Part shown: one piece after another, positions 26,001 through 41,000 of the stretch
Position numbering within the stretch: position 1 is the stretch's first letter
How the letters are laid out: each line of letters begins with the position of its first letter
Notes under the pieces: model-generated
The model's database searches: none
What the model saw: the letters and a program-made list of their open reading frames with translations, nothing else
What the model was told of the DNA's origin: nothing
Origin: Siphonodentalium dalli
Taxonomy: Eukaryota > Mollusca > Scaphopoda > Gadilida > Siphonodentaliidae
DNA length: 64,000 nt
Reading direction: 5' to 3'
Assembly (NCBI GenBank): GCA_032622095.1
Contig: CP136065.1
Coordinates: forward strand, 149,739,577-149,803,576
Translations under genes and position numbers: made by a program

Positions 26001-29000
26001 TTGTGTGAAAGTTGTGGTGAAGCTAGGTTTCCATTATTATTGGCCAAAACACAATATTGCAAACAAAGACAGAATATATCAGTGTACATACCTTCTGCCA
26101 GCAATCTCAACCAAACCACGTGAGGGGCGTGTATCACTAGTAAGAATTTTGAATGTTGTGGTTTTTCCTGCCCCATTAACTCCAAGCAGCCCAAAACACT
26201 GAAAAGACATTTCAATATTAAAATATATATGTGAAGGTTGGGTGGTGCTTGCATCAAAAATAATTGCATACTCGCGAAAGGAAATCTTCTCTAAACTATA
26301 AAGGGAGATTATTCATAGGTAAAAATTGAGTGCTTTTTTTTAACAGATATATAAATTTATAAAAAAAACAAATATGAATTAAACTTTAGTTGCATTCTTG
26401 TCAAAATCCACACAAAAAACGAAAACAAATATTATTATGAAATACTGTGTCTTTTTCAAAACATTGTCTTTTCTGAGAAAAAAAAAATTGTCAATACCGT
26501 GATTGTTCAATTAAATATAAGTCACCTTAGCCACCTTAATGTGGTGCTAACCTGACTGATTTTGAAAAATACAACTAAAAATCATTACCTCTCCATGTGA
26601 CACTCCGAAAGATATGTTCTCAACAGCAAAGAACCTGTGTCTATTACGTCTATAAACCTATAAAATGACAAAATATCTGATTGAATGGCATTAAATAAAA
26701 AAACAACTTCTCAGCCTCTCACATTCTGATATCAAAATGAAGTCATTAAGATATATTGAACTTGAAAATGAAAGCTTTTTCAAACAAGTCCACATGCCAG
26801 AGTATGGCTTAGCTTAGTATTATTTGCTCATAATAATTGACATAAATAAAAACTGTTTTATCTGAAGTGTTTGGGCACAGAACTAATCCAAAATCAACCT
26901 TGCGTAAGTCCAACAAGGGCAATAACTCATTTTTGTCAATTTGATCTGTTTTTTCTAGCGATTAAACAACATACCAAGTTTTGAGTTGATCGAAAAAAGA
27001 ATACCGGCACAAAAGTTATCATCTGGAAACCAAAATGTTGATGGACGGACAGAGTAGCTGATTACATAATATGACCGTGTTTCAACAGACATATAAATGA
27101 AAGTATCAATGACACTGAAGCTAAACTCAGAGAGGGGGTATTGTCAATATTACAGTTAATGGAGCAATAGGGAATGCAGAAAGTTGGTATGTCTATGTAA
27201 TACTAAACACCCAACGGATTTATTCATAAAAAGAGTAAAATCCAAGATGGCCAAGTTTTTAACAGAATTCAGAAAAAATGGTAGGCTCCCATCTAGAGAT
27301 CACCCCAAAGCTCCCTATGATGATCGGATGAGGGATGTGGCCTGTAGGGTGTGCCAACAAAATGTTTTGACAGATGCACCCACACATACACTTGGATGAC
27401 CAACCCATGGCAATAGCTCAAACTTTACAAAGTGAAGTTGAGCTAAGAACAAACGAGTCTGCACAATTGCCAATTGATCAAGTCTGAGTTTATGGTTCCT
27501 GTCATTTGCAACATGAGGTCCCCACAGGGTGAATTTAGTGACGCTATTGCGTTTAGTGGGCTAGCATCACTAAATTCACCCTCTGGGGACCTAATTCTGC
27601 TTAGGCATCCTCATCTTCTCTGGAAAGTTTCTTCATTATCAAATTTCTATAGAATCTTCTTCACATAAGTTCTATTTCTTTTTATGGTTTAGTTTCTCAA
27701 TATCCCCAAATTGGCAGATGGCACATTACATAATCGAGGTTCCCAATGGGTGTACATCACAATATTCGCCATTTGGGAACTTCAATTTGTGTCTATGTCT
27801 CCCATAGCAGATGAGGCCAAGCAGATAAAGGTCCCTAGAGGGTGAATTTGGTAATGCTAGCCTGCTATGTCCGGTTGTAATCATACCTGTGTAACTCTGG
27901 TTCATTTTAACTTATTTTAAACGAAGTTTAAAATTTGTTAATAAATGGTGGAATGTGACCATTTCTTTTGGGGTTTAAACCATAAGACAAGTCCATTTTA
28001 TAGTCTATTCCGATTTGGTACTTTCGGTTTCGCGCAAATCCGGCCGTATTTGGTGAAATTCTGAGTATTTTATCTTAGTTTAAATGAAGTGTCTGCTCCT
28101 TTCTCTTTAATAAATGGGGGTGGTCTTTCAACACAGAAAATTAGGTAGTCGCGGTCACATTTAACAAGCGATCTCCCATTGAAGGTGATATATAGAACAA
28201 ACCAGTTGGTGAACAGGAAATGCGGTCACAAATTGGAGGTGGTCCCTCCCGCAAAAATCTCCCGGATAGGCATTTTTTAAATTAACAGGTCTGGTCGTCA
28301 CCATAAATATAAAGTCTCACCTTAGATAAACCATCAACTTTCAGGGCATGTTGTTGTGTGCTGTTGACTTGACGTCTTTCATGTCTCACATCCTCATCTT
28401 CGTAATTCATATCATCTTCATCATGTGACAATCTGTATGGTAAATGACTGCATGAACCCTGAATGTTTGCTGAATATTGATCAAGTCAAGACCCATCACC
28501 CTTTTAATTTATTACTTTACAGACTTGAATAAAGCACAATATGTAGAGAATATCCGCATAGTGTAGCTGAATAAAGAATTTATTTTTGCGAGTATGTGGG
28601 CATCTATTTGGCAACTCATGGCGAGCCTCTAGGTGAGCGAAATAGATGCCCACATACGAGCAAAAATAAATTATCTATTCAGCTACACTGTGCGGATGTT
28701 CTGTTTATCCACCGAACAAATTTAAATGTATTTTATCACAGTCTTTGTCAAAAAACATCGCAAAATTCACAGGTTCATTATAGAGAAGCGATGACCTACT
28801 CAGCGACTTTATCTGTATAGTAGAGGCTAATTAATTATGAAACGGTTTTGTATTCATGCGACTGCACCGCGAAATAGTCCGCTTTATAATTTCTAAATTA
28901 TGCCGGAAACATATCATAGCATGGTGTAATTTCTAATAAAATCTAAATGATTCGCGCAACGTAACGTTCAAATCTAAAATTGAATTGTACAAGTATAGCA

Positions 29001-32000
29001 GTCATGTGAATTTGGATGTTTGTGCTTGAAACTTATTAATTTAATGAATTGAAACTCTTAACTTTAGCAGTAGCACTAGCAGTAGCACCAAGATCGGCAG
29101 TGCAAATGTACCAGTTCACGGAAGAATATCGTATACTTTATAGTAACAAACAGCCAATTGCTTAATCGAGTTATAGACTTCACCAACTGAACATTGAAAA
29201 ATTATATTTAAGTGAGTTTTGGGGCGCATCGTGTGATCTTTTAGAAAGGTGTCACCACCGATTGCTTGAAAATACAATGTGGATGTTGACGTTTCTAAAG
29301 ACGCTGTCGCTAACAACGGAAACCAGCATGGTCCGTTCTAATGATGCTCCATAATGTTGTTACGATCCAGTGACGTCATTCGCGAACTGCTGGAGGTTAA
29401 CTGTCCCAAGTTTTTGTAACCTTTCTTCCTTGCATATTTTAAGTTTATCTGTCCAGTAGAGGATGCTTTATCTGTCTAGTAGACGGATAGAGGCGTGGTT
29501 TATCTGATGGGCTTTATATGTATAGTAGAGAGGGGTAGGAGGTGGATAAATATTATTAATACCATCATTATTTAACTATGAAGAGATACACGGCTGTACT
29601 AATATAAGAAAATGCAAAGGCAGTATTAGATGTTTGTACATAGTAGAACCTCTACAAACCAAATCCCTCTCAAAACAGAATGAACGGGCAGTACTGAATT
29701 CATCCAATTACATTCTTACTATATTAAAGTATTATCTATGTAACACAAGACCTTTTCATTCTAAACAATATACATTTCTAGTATGTAAGTGACTGAACAC
29801 ATAGATATCCACCTCAGGAAACCGAACATGTATGCACGTTAATAGCATACATGTTAACTTCTGGATTTCGGGAGATTGAACTTCAGAATTTGGGAAATCT
29901 AGTTCCAATTCGGGAGATTTGTCATAGTTTATAAACTTTAAATTTTTACTCACTTTAAAATCACGGATGGCCTTCATTGTATGTTACAATTTAGAAATAA
30001 CAGTTACCAAATTATGAAAAATTCCTCAAGAATATACTAATAGTATAGTATAATGATAGTATGAATGTGATATTATCCACAAAACACACTTTGTGTGAGA
30101 AGATCATCTGTTTATATAGAGCACATAAAGAGTGAGTGATATGCATCACAACACCATGGCAATTTTTTCAGTAAAGTGATTCACGGTGACCCATTCAACA
30201 ACAAAGTCTTGAGTGGTGAAGATTAGCAACCGCCATACTGGTAATTGTAAACAACTAGGTGGTAGTTCTAACCAATGTTCACTTAACCGGTGTTGAGAGT
30301 TTTGCTTATCGCATACTCATTACGTACTGTTTGTTTACATAACATTGCATTTATTTACATTAATACACAGAGTACTAACATGACAATAACAAGCAATTTG
30401 CACAATATTTATAATTGATATAGGAACAATGGTATCTATAACATAATATACTTTCGGTTTATGGCAGTTTTGACGGATATGACTATGTATGACCCGCCAT
30501 ATCAAATCCAGTCGGAAGTCGGGATTTTTTTACCCTGTGCCAATGCATTCTCTTATATATGCGAGTCGACCATAGGTCGCCTCGCATATATAAGAGAATG
30601 CATTGGCCTAACAATTTTTTACAATTTAATAATTTGTTCTTGTGTTCTTTAACAATTTAATAATTTCACCCATACAGAGCCCCAGACAAACATGAGCAGA
30701 CGACACTCTTCTATGTGCTTCTATATATGTGTGGGGCTCCCTGCAGGGTAATGGATGTTTTTTTATTTTATGTCCTAAAAATTGTAAGAAACATTTATTT
30801 AAAAAACATGATAAAAAATTGTTAAGCCAATGCATGCTCTTATATATAAGAGAATGCATTGGCACAGGGTAAAAAAATCCTGACTTCCGACGGGATTTGA
30901 TATGGCGGGTCACATATTTTAACAGCAATACCACCGCCAATGCATACCGTATCTTTAAACTCATATAAAAATACCATATAGCAAAAGAAAACTTTAATAT
31001 CTAATAATTTAGCAATAGAGCTTAAATTTCACTCAAAATAAGTTCATTAGTTTGTTTGGATTACCACTCACATACCGATTGTTTACTTCGTCAGTGCTTA
31101 CTTTCAATTAAATAGTTGTGCCATGAATTGAAGACATTATTAACTTGAAATCACAAACGCTGCCGTATGTCCAGGAAGATATTTTCTTTGACACCACTAT
31201 TAAAGGTACATTATTTCTCCCTTTTGGATACTCGCATATATATAAGAGGATGCATTGGCACAGGGTTTTTGCAAAAATTCAAAAAGCTTCAGTCATGGAA
31301 GGGTTAAAGAATTCACTTTTCAGATAAGAACTTCAACATCGAACAAAGGTTTGAACACTACTTTCACATAGGTACGAAAATTCATTTGTATGTAATTCAC
31401 TGCCAGCATACACAATGCACTGCCCTGTTCTTCCTCATTTACTATTACTCACTTGAGAGGGCTGCTTTTGCAAGAGTCGATGATGATCGTGATTATAAGG
31501 AAGATCAATCCTTCAGCAGCCATTGCGATGCAATGCCAACGATTCATCTCGAAAGCAAACGGGTCTCTGTATGTATCCACATTGAACTGTCTGTAAACTT
31601 CAGCTTGCACATGGTTTGAGCCTATATTCACAAGACCCATTCCGAGGCAGTATTGTGGAAATATCAGGAAAACGTACTGGATGATTTCCAGGGTATCCTT
31701 TACCTGTTGCTGGAATAGACAAAATGAAATTCTCAGATCAGTTTCATGCAGTTCTGACTCCATTATACTGTACAGTAATGCCCTAAATAATCGACTCCTT
31801 AACCACAGCAGAATTATGGGTAACTTTTCAGGATTAAGTCGGAAATATGGCTTGTTGCCATTCATTGATGAATGGCAAGCCATATTTCTGACTAAATATT
31901 ATTTAGGGCATTACTGTAGGATGGCAAGAAATATATCAACAGAAATTAAGAACTGTATTATTATTATTATTATTATTATATTTACATTTTAAAGAACGCA

Positions 32001-35000
32001 TTCTACAATATTTAGTTTCAATGCGCTTTACAGTAATATTAAAGGTACTCAATCCGATCAGAGGGTCCAATATTACTATTTCTTTGGCTTTGGGGGTAAA
32101 AAATATTTGAATCGAGTCGAGGAACCCACCCATCAAAGCTCAGAGTGATTAGATATCGATTTTTGAAATTTATTAATTTTCGGATATGTAGCCCACTAGT
32201 TGGCAGAACACTTGATCAAAACGGACAAATTGCGGGTGTAAGATGGATAACTCAAATATCAAGTGGTTATTATTGTTAATAGTAAGCACTTGATTTTAGA
32301 GTTGTCCATCTTACACTCGCAAATTGTCCGTTTTGATCACGTGTTCTGCCAACTTGTGGGCTATATATCCGAAAATTAATAGATTTCAAAAATCGATATC
32401 TAATCACTCTGAGCTTTGATGGGTGGGTTCCTCGACTCGAATCAAATATTTTTTACCCCCAAAGCCAAATAAATAGTAATATAGGACCCTCTGATCGGAT
32501 TGAGCACCTTTAAAGAACGCATTCTACAATATTTAGTTTCAATGCGCTTTACAGTAATATTAAGAACATAAAATAAAATACATACAGGTGATATTAAATA
32601 CAAAAAGTATACAACTATGATAAAACAATACTAGATTAAAAATAAATAAATAGTAAAACAATGAAACAGTGAGACTAGATTAAAAAATACAGTACATGTT
32701 TCTCATAAAAACGACAGAATAAGATAAGATAAATGGTGCTCGTTCTAAAAAATAGTTAATTCAGTTTAAAACAGTTTAAATAAGTGCGTCTTAAGAGATT
32801 TTTTTTAAACCAGAAACAGTGTCTGCTCTCCGAGTATCAAGTGGGAGTGAATTCCAAATGTTAGTCGCTGCTTGTTGAAAGCATAGTTCACCATATCTGC
32901 TGTTTGGTTTGCCAGTCAGAAATCCAAGATCACATCCACTTGGTATATCATCCTAATAGCAAAGTATATCCATTCTCGCAACTGTCTTTTCAGTATTTAT
33001 GCTTTACATCTGATTCAAAAGTTCCCTTTTCTGCAAGTTGTGCCCCCTTTATTTTTCAGTGCTTCAGCACCCCTGATTATGATCACAAAAAATCTGACCT
33101 TAAATTTAATCACAGAATGTAACCATTTACAGTAAAGCTCTAAGTAATCGACTTCTTAACCACAGCAGAATTATGGGTAACTTTTCAGGATTTAGTCTGA
33201 AATATGGCTTGTTGCCATTCATCGGAAAGCTCTCCCCGAGAGCCATATTTCAGACTAAATCCTGAAAAGTTACCCATAATTCTGCTGTGGTTAAGAAGTC
33301 GATTACTTAGCATTACTGTATATACTAAATATTCATTGATGAGTAGTGTTGTTGAACTTATTATCTGAACATTTCCCTCCCAAATAAACGGCACTCATTC
33401 GGTACTTATATTATATGTTGTCTGCTCATGTTTAAAAAAAAAATCCTTCCAAATGAATATAGGAACATTCCAATGTATAATTTTATAACTGAGTGGGAGA
33501 ATCCATTTAGTACAGAAATGGTTAAAGCATATATTCAGGCTCCTGACTTTATATTAGTTCTATATCAGCCCTAATATATCAAATGCAATTTGTGATTTGA
33601 GGAATTGTTATAGATATAATCTTTTTTCTCTTAACCCTTTACCCAACAGAAGGGCCCTGTGCCAATGCATTCTCTTATATATGCAAGTCGACCATAGGTC
33701 GCCTCGCATATATAAGAGAATGCATTGGCTTAACACATTACAAATTATAAAATTGTTAAAGAATGTAAGAAAAAATGGTAAAAATATTTTTTTTAGGCCA
33801 ATGCATTCTCTTATATATGCGAGGCGACCTATGGTCGACTCGCATATATAAGAGAATGTATTGGCACAGGGCATAACTGTAACCATCACAATGTGGTCAA
33901 TGAGCCGGTTCCAATGATATCCATATTTGTATGGTTCTATTGAGACAGACCGAAGATATTTTAGGCTGTTGAAGCTTTATTTGGCCGGTTTTGGCCGGTT
34001 TGTTGGGTAAAGGGTTAATTTATTGTAATAATAATATCAGCTGTAATAATTTTCCCGAAGATAACAAAACCTATTAGAACTATTTGGAGACCTTCATCCT
34101 AATTTGAACATCGCAAAGCTTATTTATATATTGGTGATTCACAAACACTTCTGAGAGTAAAAGAACATAAATTCAGCAGATTGGTTTATGTCACCAAAAT
34201 CATATTCTTATTGACATCTATAAGAGGGTGTCACCACCCAAGCCGGAGTTTAATATGCCTATCATTTGCAGAATGAGGTCCCCAGAGGGTGAATTCAGTG
34301 ACGATATCCCGCATATCGGGCAGGCATCACCAAATTCGCCCTCTGGGGACCTCATTCTGCATGGCCTCATCTGCTATGGGAGACAGATACTCAGATTGAA
34401 GTTCCCAAATGGTTATCTACACCCATTGGGAACCTCGATTATGCAATATGTCGTCTGCCAATTTGGGGATATAGAGAAACTAAACCCCAGAGGGTGAATT
34501 TAGTGATGCTAGCCCACTATGTGGGATAGAGTCACTAAATTTACCCTCTGGGGATCCTCATTCTGCTAATGACAGGCATGCTAAGCTCAGGCTTGTCACC
34601 ACCTTCCTTTTAGTACACAGGATTCAGGCCTTCTTTCAGCTGGTCTGCAGGATCCATACCCTGCTGTTAACCCTTTCAGTGCCAAGTCCGATGTTTGTAT
34701 CAACCCATTTTTGTGATAAGAGCTCTTTCCATGAATGTATCACATTATTATAATCAATAAATTTGAAAAATGATCAAGGAAATATGGGTTGATACAAAAA
34801 TCGGACTTGGCACTGAAAGGGTTAACCGCTAATCATCTGTGGCGCATTTTGCCCACTACTGTTTAATATTTGGATTATTCGTTAAAACAAATTAAAGCTG
34901 ACCATAATCGGAACTAGGATCTTTAGTATGTTACTCCATTGATTTGCGGGATAAATAAAAAATTAACAGTATGTTAGTTGTGTTTATCTTGTAGGGTTAT

Positions 35001-38000
35001 TTTGGGAATTACAATCTCAAAATGATTAATCTTACTGGAATTTAGGAACGACATGTTGTTTTTTTCCCCGACATTTGAAATTGTTATCCTCCTCCCTATT
35101 TCCCACCATTCCGATTAACCCATGTGCTGTCACGTGCCGGGCGACAAATCACACTGTCGCCCGCTGACCCGGGAGACATTGTTTTTGTCGCCCGCCTGAT
35201 GTTATATTTCAAGAATATCTCCAAACACACACTGCAGTAACTCATCTATTTCACATCACTACGACGTACTGAAAAATCATAGATCTTATATACCCCACGG
35301 ATTCGCAAAACACACCAGTTATGGTGTTTGCTAATTTGCATATATTTAGTGAACACTAATATTCAAACTTTTAAGTTGATACTTTTATCAGACAAGCGTT
35401 ATTATTTACTTTTTACATCGAAACATCTTGGTGATTCAATTTGTTCATGTCGACATTATGATGCAAGATTGAAAGAGAGGATCCTTTGAGGTTGGTTGGT
35501 TATAAATGTTCGCTGGTAGACAACGTAATGCATACGTTTGTCGAGAATGAATGGTACTGTACTCTTATCACCCGCGACGTCTGCAATGTGATCATAGAAG
35601 TATTTTATGTGAGGATCGCCATGAGCACTGACACATATGAATGTTCATTAATGAAATTGACAACTTCCCAATAGCTTTCGGGGAAGACCGTTGTGAAATG
35701 AACATCGCGAGTAAAATGCGCGCACAAGACGACATTGAATATGCCACATTGCAGAAGACCAGAACATACCAATATGGCTTATTGGTTTATATTGCATGGA
35801 CCGATATTGACGATTTGACCACCAAAATGATCGTAAATAAACGCAGATTATCAAACGCTTAACTTGTCACTCGCTCGAGAACGGAATCCTCGGGAGACAT
35901 TCCGTTCTCGAGCGGGTGACAAATCTCAATGTCTCCCGAGAAGAAGGGCGACAACTGTATACTGTTACCGTAGGCCTTGTAGAACCTCCAATTCAATTGG
36001 GTTTTAGAACACTGTATTATCCAATTATGGTTTGGCATGCATTATGTATGTCATCAGTAGGACGCTTCCCATAGGTTAAGAGGTTGACAGTTGTAAAATA
36101 TAGGTTATGTCCGAGTTTATTTTTCCTGATAATATCATTTGAAATTTGACTTTTGAGCATGACTTTAATAGATCGCATCTACTTCTGGTAAACAAGGGAG
36201 TGATAAGAACAGCCACAACAGACATTAGTTTTTATACAAAATATATCTTTTTTCAGTCACTTAGATATTTCAAAAAATTTCGCGGCCTCCCCCATCTCCT
36301 CCTCATTAAATCCCTTTGAACTGGTTCATTTTCTTCATGTTCATTTTCATGCTTTCTTTGTTCATTTTAATTTAGTCTTTTTTTGGGACTGTGCAGGTGC
36401 ATCAATCTGGCACATTTGTGCCCACAACTGTTGTTTGGATTAGTCGTTAACACAAATTAAACTGACCATAATCGGAACTAGGATCGTTAGTATGTTACTC
36501 CCTTGGTTTGCGGGATAAAACACATATGTCTTACCGCCGCAATAACATCACAAAACAATGATCAAAAATCAACTAACGATCAAATATGTACATGTTATAA
36601 TATTCCACTCTAGTTTTGTTAGTAAAGAAACACGGTATTGCCTTCTAGTCAGGCTACCGACCGCTAGGATAGGCCTTTTCATTGCCGTTGTCTGAAGGAT
36701 AAACATGGTGATATCCGTTCCAATAATTTAATCCTTCATTCTTCATAATAGTATGACCCCATATCATTTCAATCCAGACAGTGTCAGCTTCGATAATTTA
36801 TTTCAATTACATAAAACCCATCCCCTCCCATTTCAATCTATCCACTTGAGCACATTGGTAAAGATTTATTATATATTTGTGTATCACAATTATATCATTA
36901 TATACTCATTCACATTAATATTGTTCTGTGATTTTTATGAGAGGCACTTAATGGCCCCACCTTCATGGCAAACCTATTGTTTGCTTGTATATATACATAT
37001 TTTGATATATTATATACATTAATGGTTGTTTTAAAATAAACAGCGATGGCATAATCCAATTAAGCGCCCCTCAATTACTATTTATTTGGATTCAGGGGTA
37101 AAAAGTATTTGATTCGAATCGAGGAACCCACCTATCAATGCTCAGAGTTATTAAATATCAATTTTTGAAATCTATAATTTTTCACCATCGAGAATTAATA
37201 GTGACCCAGTAAACAGTCGACGGTCTCGAACCAAATTACGGATGAAGATGGATAACTCTAAAATTAAGAGGCTTTCTGTTGATAATAAGTCCAAATTTCG
37301 TCGAACAACATGTTGATAAATAAAAAAATTTGGGCAATTTTAAACTATAGTTGACAGTGGTTAGCATTATTTTTGGGCCATTAATCGATTCTGATAACTG
37401 AAGCGGCATTTCTAAAAATGTTGTTGTTGGAATCTGATTTATATGGAGACCGTCGAATCGGATTGAGTACCTTTAGCTTGGGTCCATGAGATAGTTACTT
37501 GGGAGGATCCATTTAATAAGGACAGATTTAATTAACATAATTATACAGTGAGAAGTGAATTTTTTGCAAATAATTTGAATTGAGGTACATGGTTTAAAAA
37601 AAATTTTTTAGCGAACTAAATATTATTTACAATGTTCACCTTAAAATTGATTTCATCAACGAAAGTGATACATAAAACATCAGCTACTAAATACTGATAT
37701 TAGCAACCGCATGGGATAGTTGAATTTGTTAATAGATGCTGGGAACAACTCCAAAACTGGTATGAAACATTGACAACACCACATATATAGAGAGTAACAT
37801 TCAAGTGTTGCAAACTTTTTTGAGAAGTTTGTTCTGTTAAGACAATTAATTAATATGACACATGTCAACACAATGGCAAAGATTAACTTTCCAATGGGCA
37901 CATATAAGGTGGTTGCACGGTCAAAAAGTCTGATGGTGAATTTCCTAAGTACCGGTAGGAACCAGCAAGCCTAATTATAGTGTATCTGTCATTTGCAGAA

Positions 38001-41000
38001 TGAGGTCCCCAGAGGGTGAATTTAGTGACTCTATCCCGCAAGGCGGGCTAGCATCACAAATTGCACCCTCTGGGGACCTCATTCTGCTTAGGCCTCAACT
38101 GATACCAGTTGAAGTTGGTGATGTTCACCCATTAGTCACCTCGATTATGCATTTTATCTTCTGCAAATTAGGGGATGTAGAAACTTCCCAGAAAGGAAAA
38201 AGTAAATAAAACAATGAAAACAATGTTAATTTATAGACTATAGAAACTTCCCAGAAGATGAGGCCAAAGCAGAATGAGGTCCCCAGAGGGTGAATTTGGT
38301 GATGCTAACCAGCTGTGCAGGATAGCATCACTAAATTCACCCTCTGGGGACCGCATTCTGAAAATTGCAGACACACTATAATCAGGCCTGTGTACCAATA
38401 AAGTGGTTAGCAAAGGATGCCCATCTGTCTTAATATAATGTAGTTTGGTATAAGTTCTGGCAAGTTGCTTGTTAAGTTAATATAAGAGGGATAGTATGTG
38501 TATGCAACAAACCGTGTGTTGTAACCACTGCAAAAGAGCAATGATATTTATGCCATCATCTATAAATTTGTCAACGTCATGTGCAATTAGCCTTGTAACA
38601 GAAAAACTCTTATGCTATTTTTAGCTATAGGGTGGTCGCTGAAGGGATTCTGTCCTAACTTGGAGATACCACACAAATTGTCTTATTGCTCCGGTCAGAC
38701 TTATCGTGTGTTGGAGCTGGCTGACAATGACGTAATATTAACCTTTTCTATACTAAATACTCATTGACGAGTAGTTCCCTTAGGAAATGTTCAGATAATA
38801 TGTTCAACAAACATCCTGTTTGTAGAACATATTATATGAACATTTCCCACCAGGGATTATGAATCCTTTTATTATATTTTAGACATACTGTCATCTGTTC
38901 ATTTTCCTGAAACACCCATCACAATGAATAATAGACCATTCCAATATATACTTTTATAACTGGGTGGGAGAATCCATTTAGTATATAAAAGGTTAAAACA
39001 AATTCCCTGCTATGAGTTCCAGTCCATCGAACGCTTAACTGTAGTAGATGGCTCTCTTCACCTGGATCTGATCAAGTTTGGGTATGCCAAGGCCAATTGT
39101 CAATGGTAGACACTGGTAAAGACAAAATAGCCAACATTTCCAATTAAACATTGATTCTTCCGGCTCACAATTACTAACTTCAGATTAAATTTATCAGATG
39201 TTATATCAAAACAAACATCTTCCATGGTGTTAATTTTTACATGATTTAACTCTTTCATGACAGGAGCTGTGCTGGCACAGCATTAAAGATCCTGTGCCGG
39301 TGCATACTCTTATATATGCAAGTCTCCCTATGGGAGACTCACATATATAAGAGAATGCATTGGCACGGTAAATATTGTTAGGCCAATGCATTCTCTTATA
39401 TATGCGAAGCCCCCTATGGGAGACTCGCATATATACGAGAATGAATTGACACAGGGTTTTTGCAAAATTTCAGAAAGCTCCAGTCATGGAAGGGTTAAAT
39501 TACATCAAATATGTTTTGTCCTGCTTCCTGAAAACATTTTTCTTCAGACCTATATTATAATTGAGGCATGCATTCAGCTTTAATACCGTACCCAATATGA
39601 GAGTGGAAGAAATAAAGAACAAACTGTCCATGATATAAATCTGAAATCTTTTATGGAGCTTGTTGTGGATATTAAATAGTAATATTTCACTCATACCTTT
39701 GGCCCTCATGAAAGTGCTTGTGTTTGAAAAATTAATTCAATAATAAATTCTGTATTTTGTATTTGTGTTCTGTCTATGTCTCTACAAGCATCCATCATAA
39801 CAAATGCCTCTGTCTGGCAGAGAAGAGAAAGGAATGCCGTGTCTTATAAGAATTGGCAGAAATGTGTGGTTTTAGAACAGGAAGAAAATAGTTAACACAA
39901 TAATTAATTACCATCACAAATTTGTCAGAACATGTATCACAAAACGACAAATATTGAACTCTGTAAGTATGGTGGATCAATCAATCAATCAATAGAAATC
40001 TTCAGATTGGATTATGTACAGTGTGGATCTAAAGACTTTCGGTGAGATGTATAAAGCTTGTGTATTCTACTATTTATATATAATGCATGGCTTGGAGTTG
40101 ACTATGACAAAATAGTGATCCGAGAGGAGCAATAGACCACGAGCCACAGGCGAGTGGACTTTTCAACCGAGAGGACCACTGTTTTGGAATAGTCAATGAC
40201 AAACTAACCAGACAGAAACTATTTAAAGGTCCACTCAAGCCTTGAAATAAGGTGTCTGTCATTTGCAGAATGAGGTCCCCAGAGGGTGAATTTAGTGACT
40301 CTATCCCGCAAGGCGGGCTGGCATCACAAATTGCACCCTCTGGGGACCTCATTCTGCTTAGGCCTCAACTGATACCAGTTGAAGTTGGTGATGTTCACCC
40401 ATTAGTCACCTCGATTATGCATTTTATCTTCTGCAAATTAGGGGATGTAGAAACTTCCCAGAAAGGAAAAAGTAAATAAAACAATGAAAACAATGTTAAT
40501 TTATAGACTATAGATACTTCCCAGAAGATGAGGCCTAAGCAGAATGAGGTCCCCAGAGGGTGAATTTGGTGATGCTAACCAGCTGTGCAGGATAGCATCA
40601 CTAAATTCACCCTCTGGGAACCGCATTCTGAAAATTGCAGACACGCTATAATCAGGCCTGTGTACCAATAAAGTGGTTAGCAAAGGATGCCCATCTGTCT
40701 TAATATAATGTAGTTTGGTATAAGTTCTCGCAAGTTGCTTGTTAAGTTAATATAAGAGGGATAGTATGTGTATGCAACAAACCGTGTGTTGTAACCACTG
40801 CAAAAGAGCAATGATATTTATGCCATCATCTATAAATTTGTCAACGTCATGTGCAATTAGCCTTGTAACAGAAAAACTCTTATGCTATTTTTAGCTATAG
40901 GGTGGTCGCTGAAGGGATTCTGTCCTAACTTGGAGATACCACGCAAATTGTCTTATTGCTCCGGTCAGACTTATCGTGTGTTGGAGCTGGCTGACAATGA

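Noticed and set aside
31449-31452. Extension of exon w8 or upstream frame to 31883 as coding
   Set aside because: The frame upstream of 31709 runs into a CAGTAATGCCC MITE; the acceptor at 31710 matches family homology and phase.
35486-35862. Overlapping open frames as a small host gene
   Set aside because: They lie inside a repeat-flanked segment in an intron, with no recognisable domain and no supporting splice structure.
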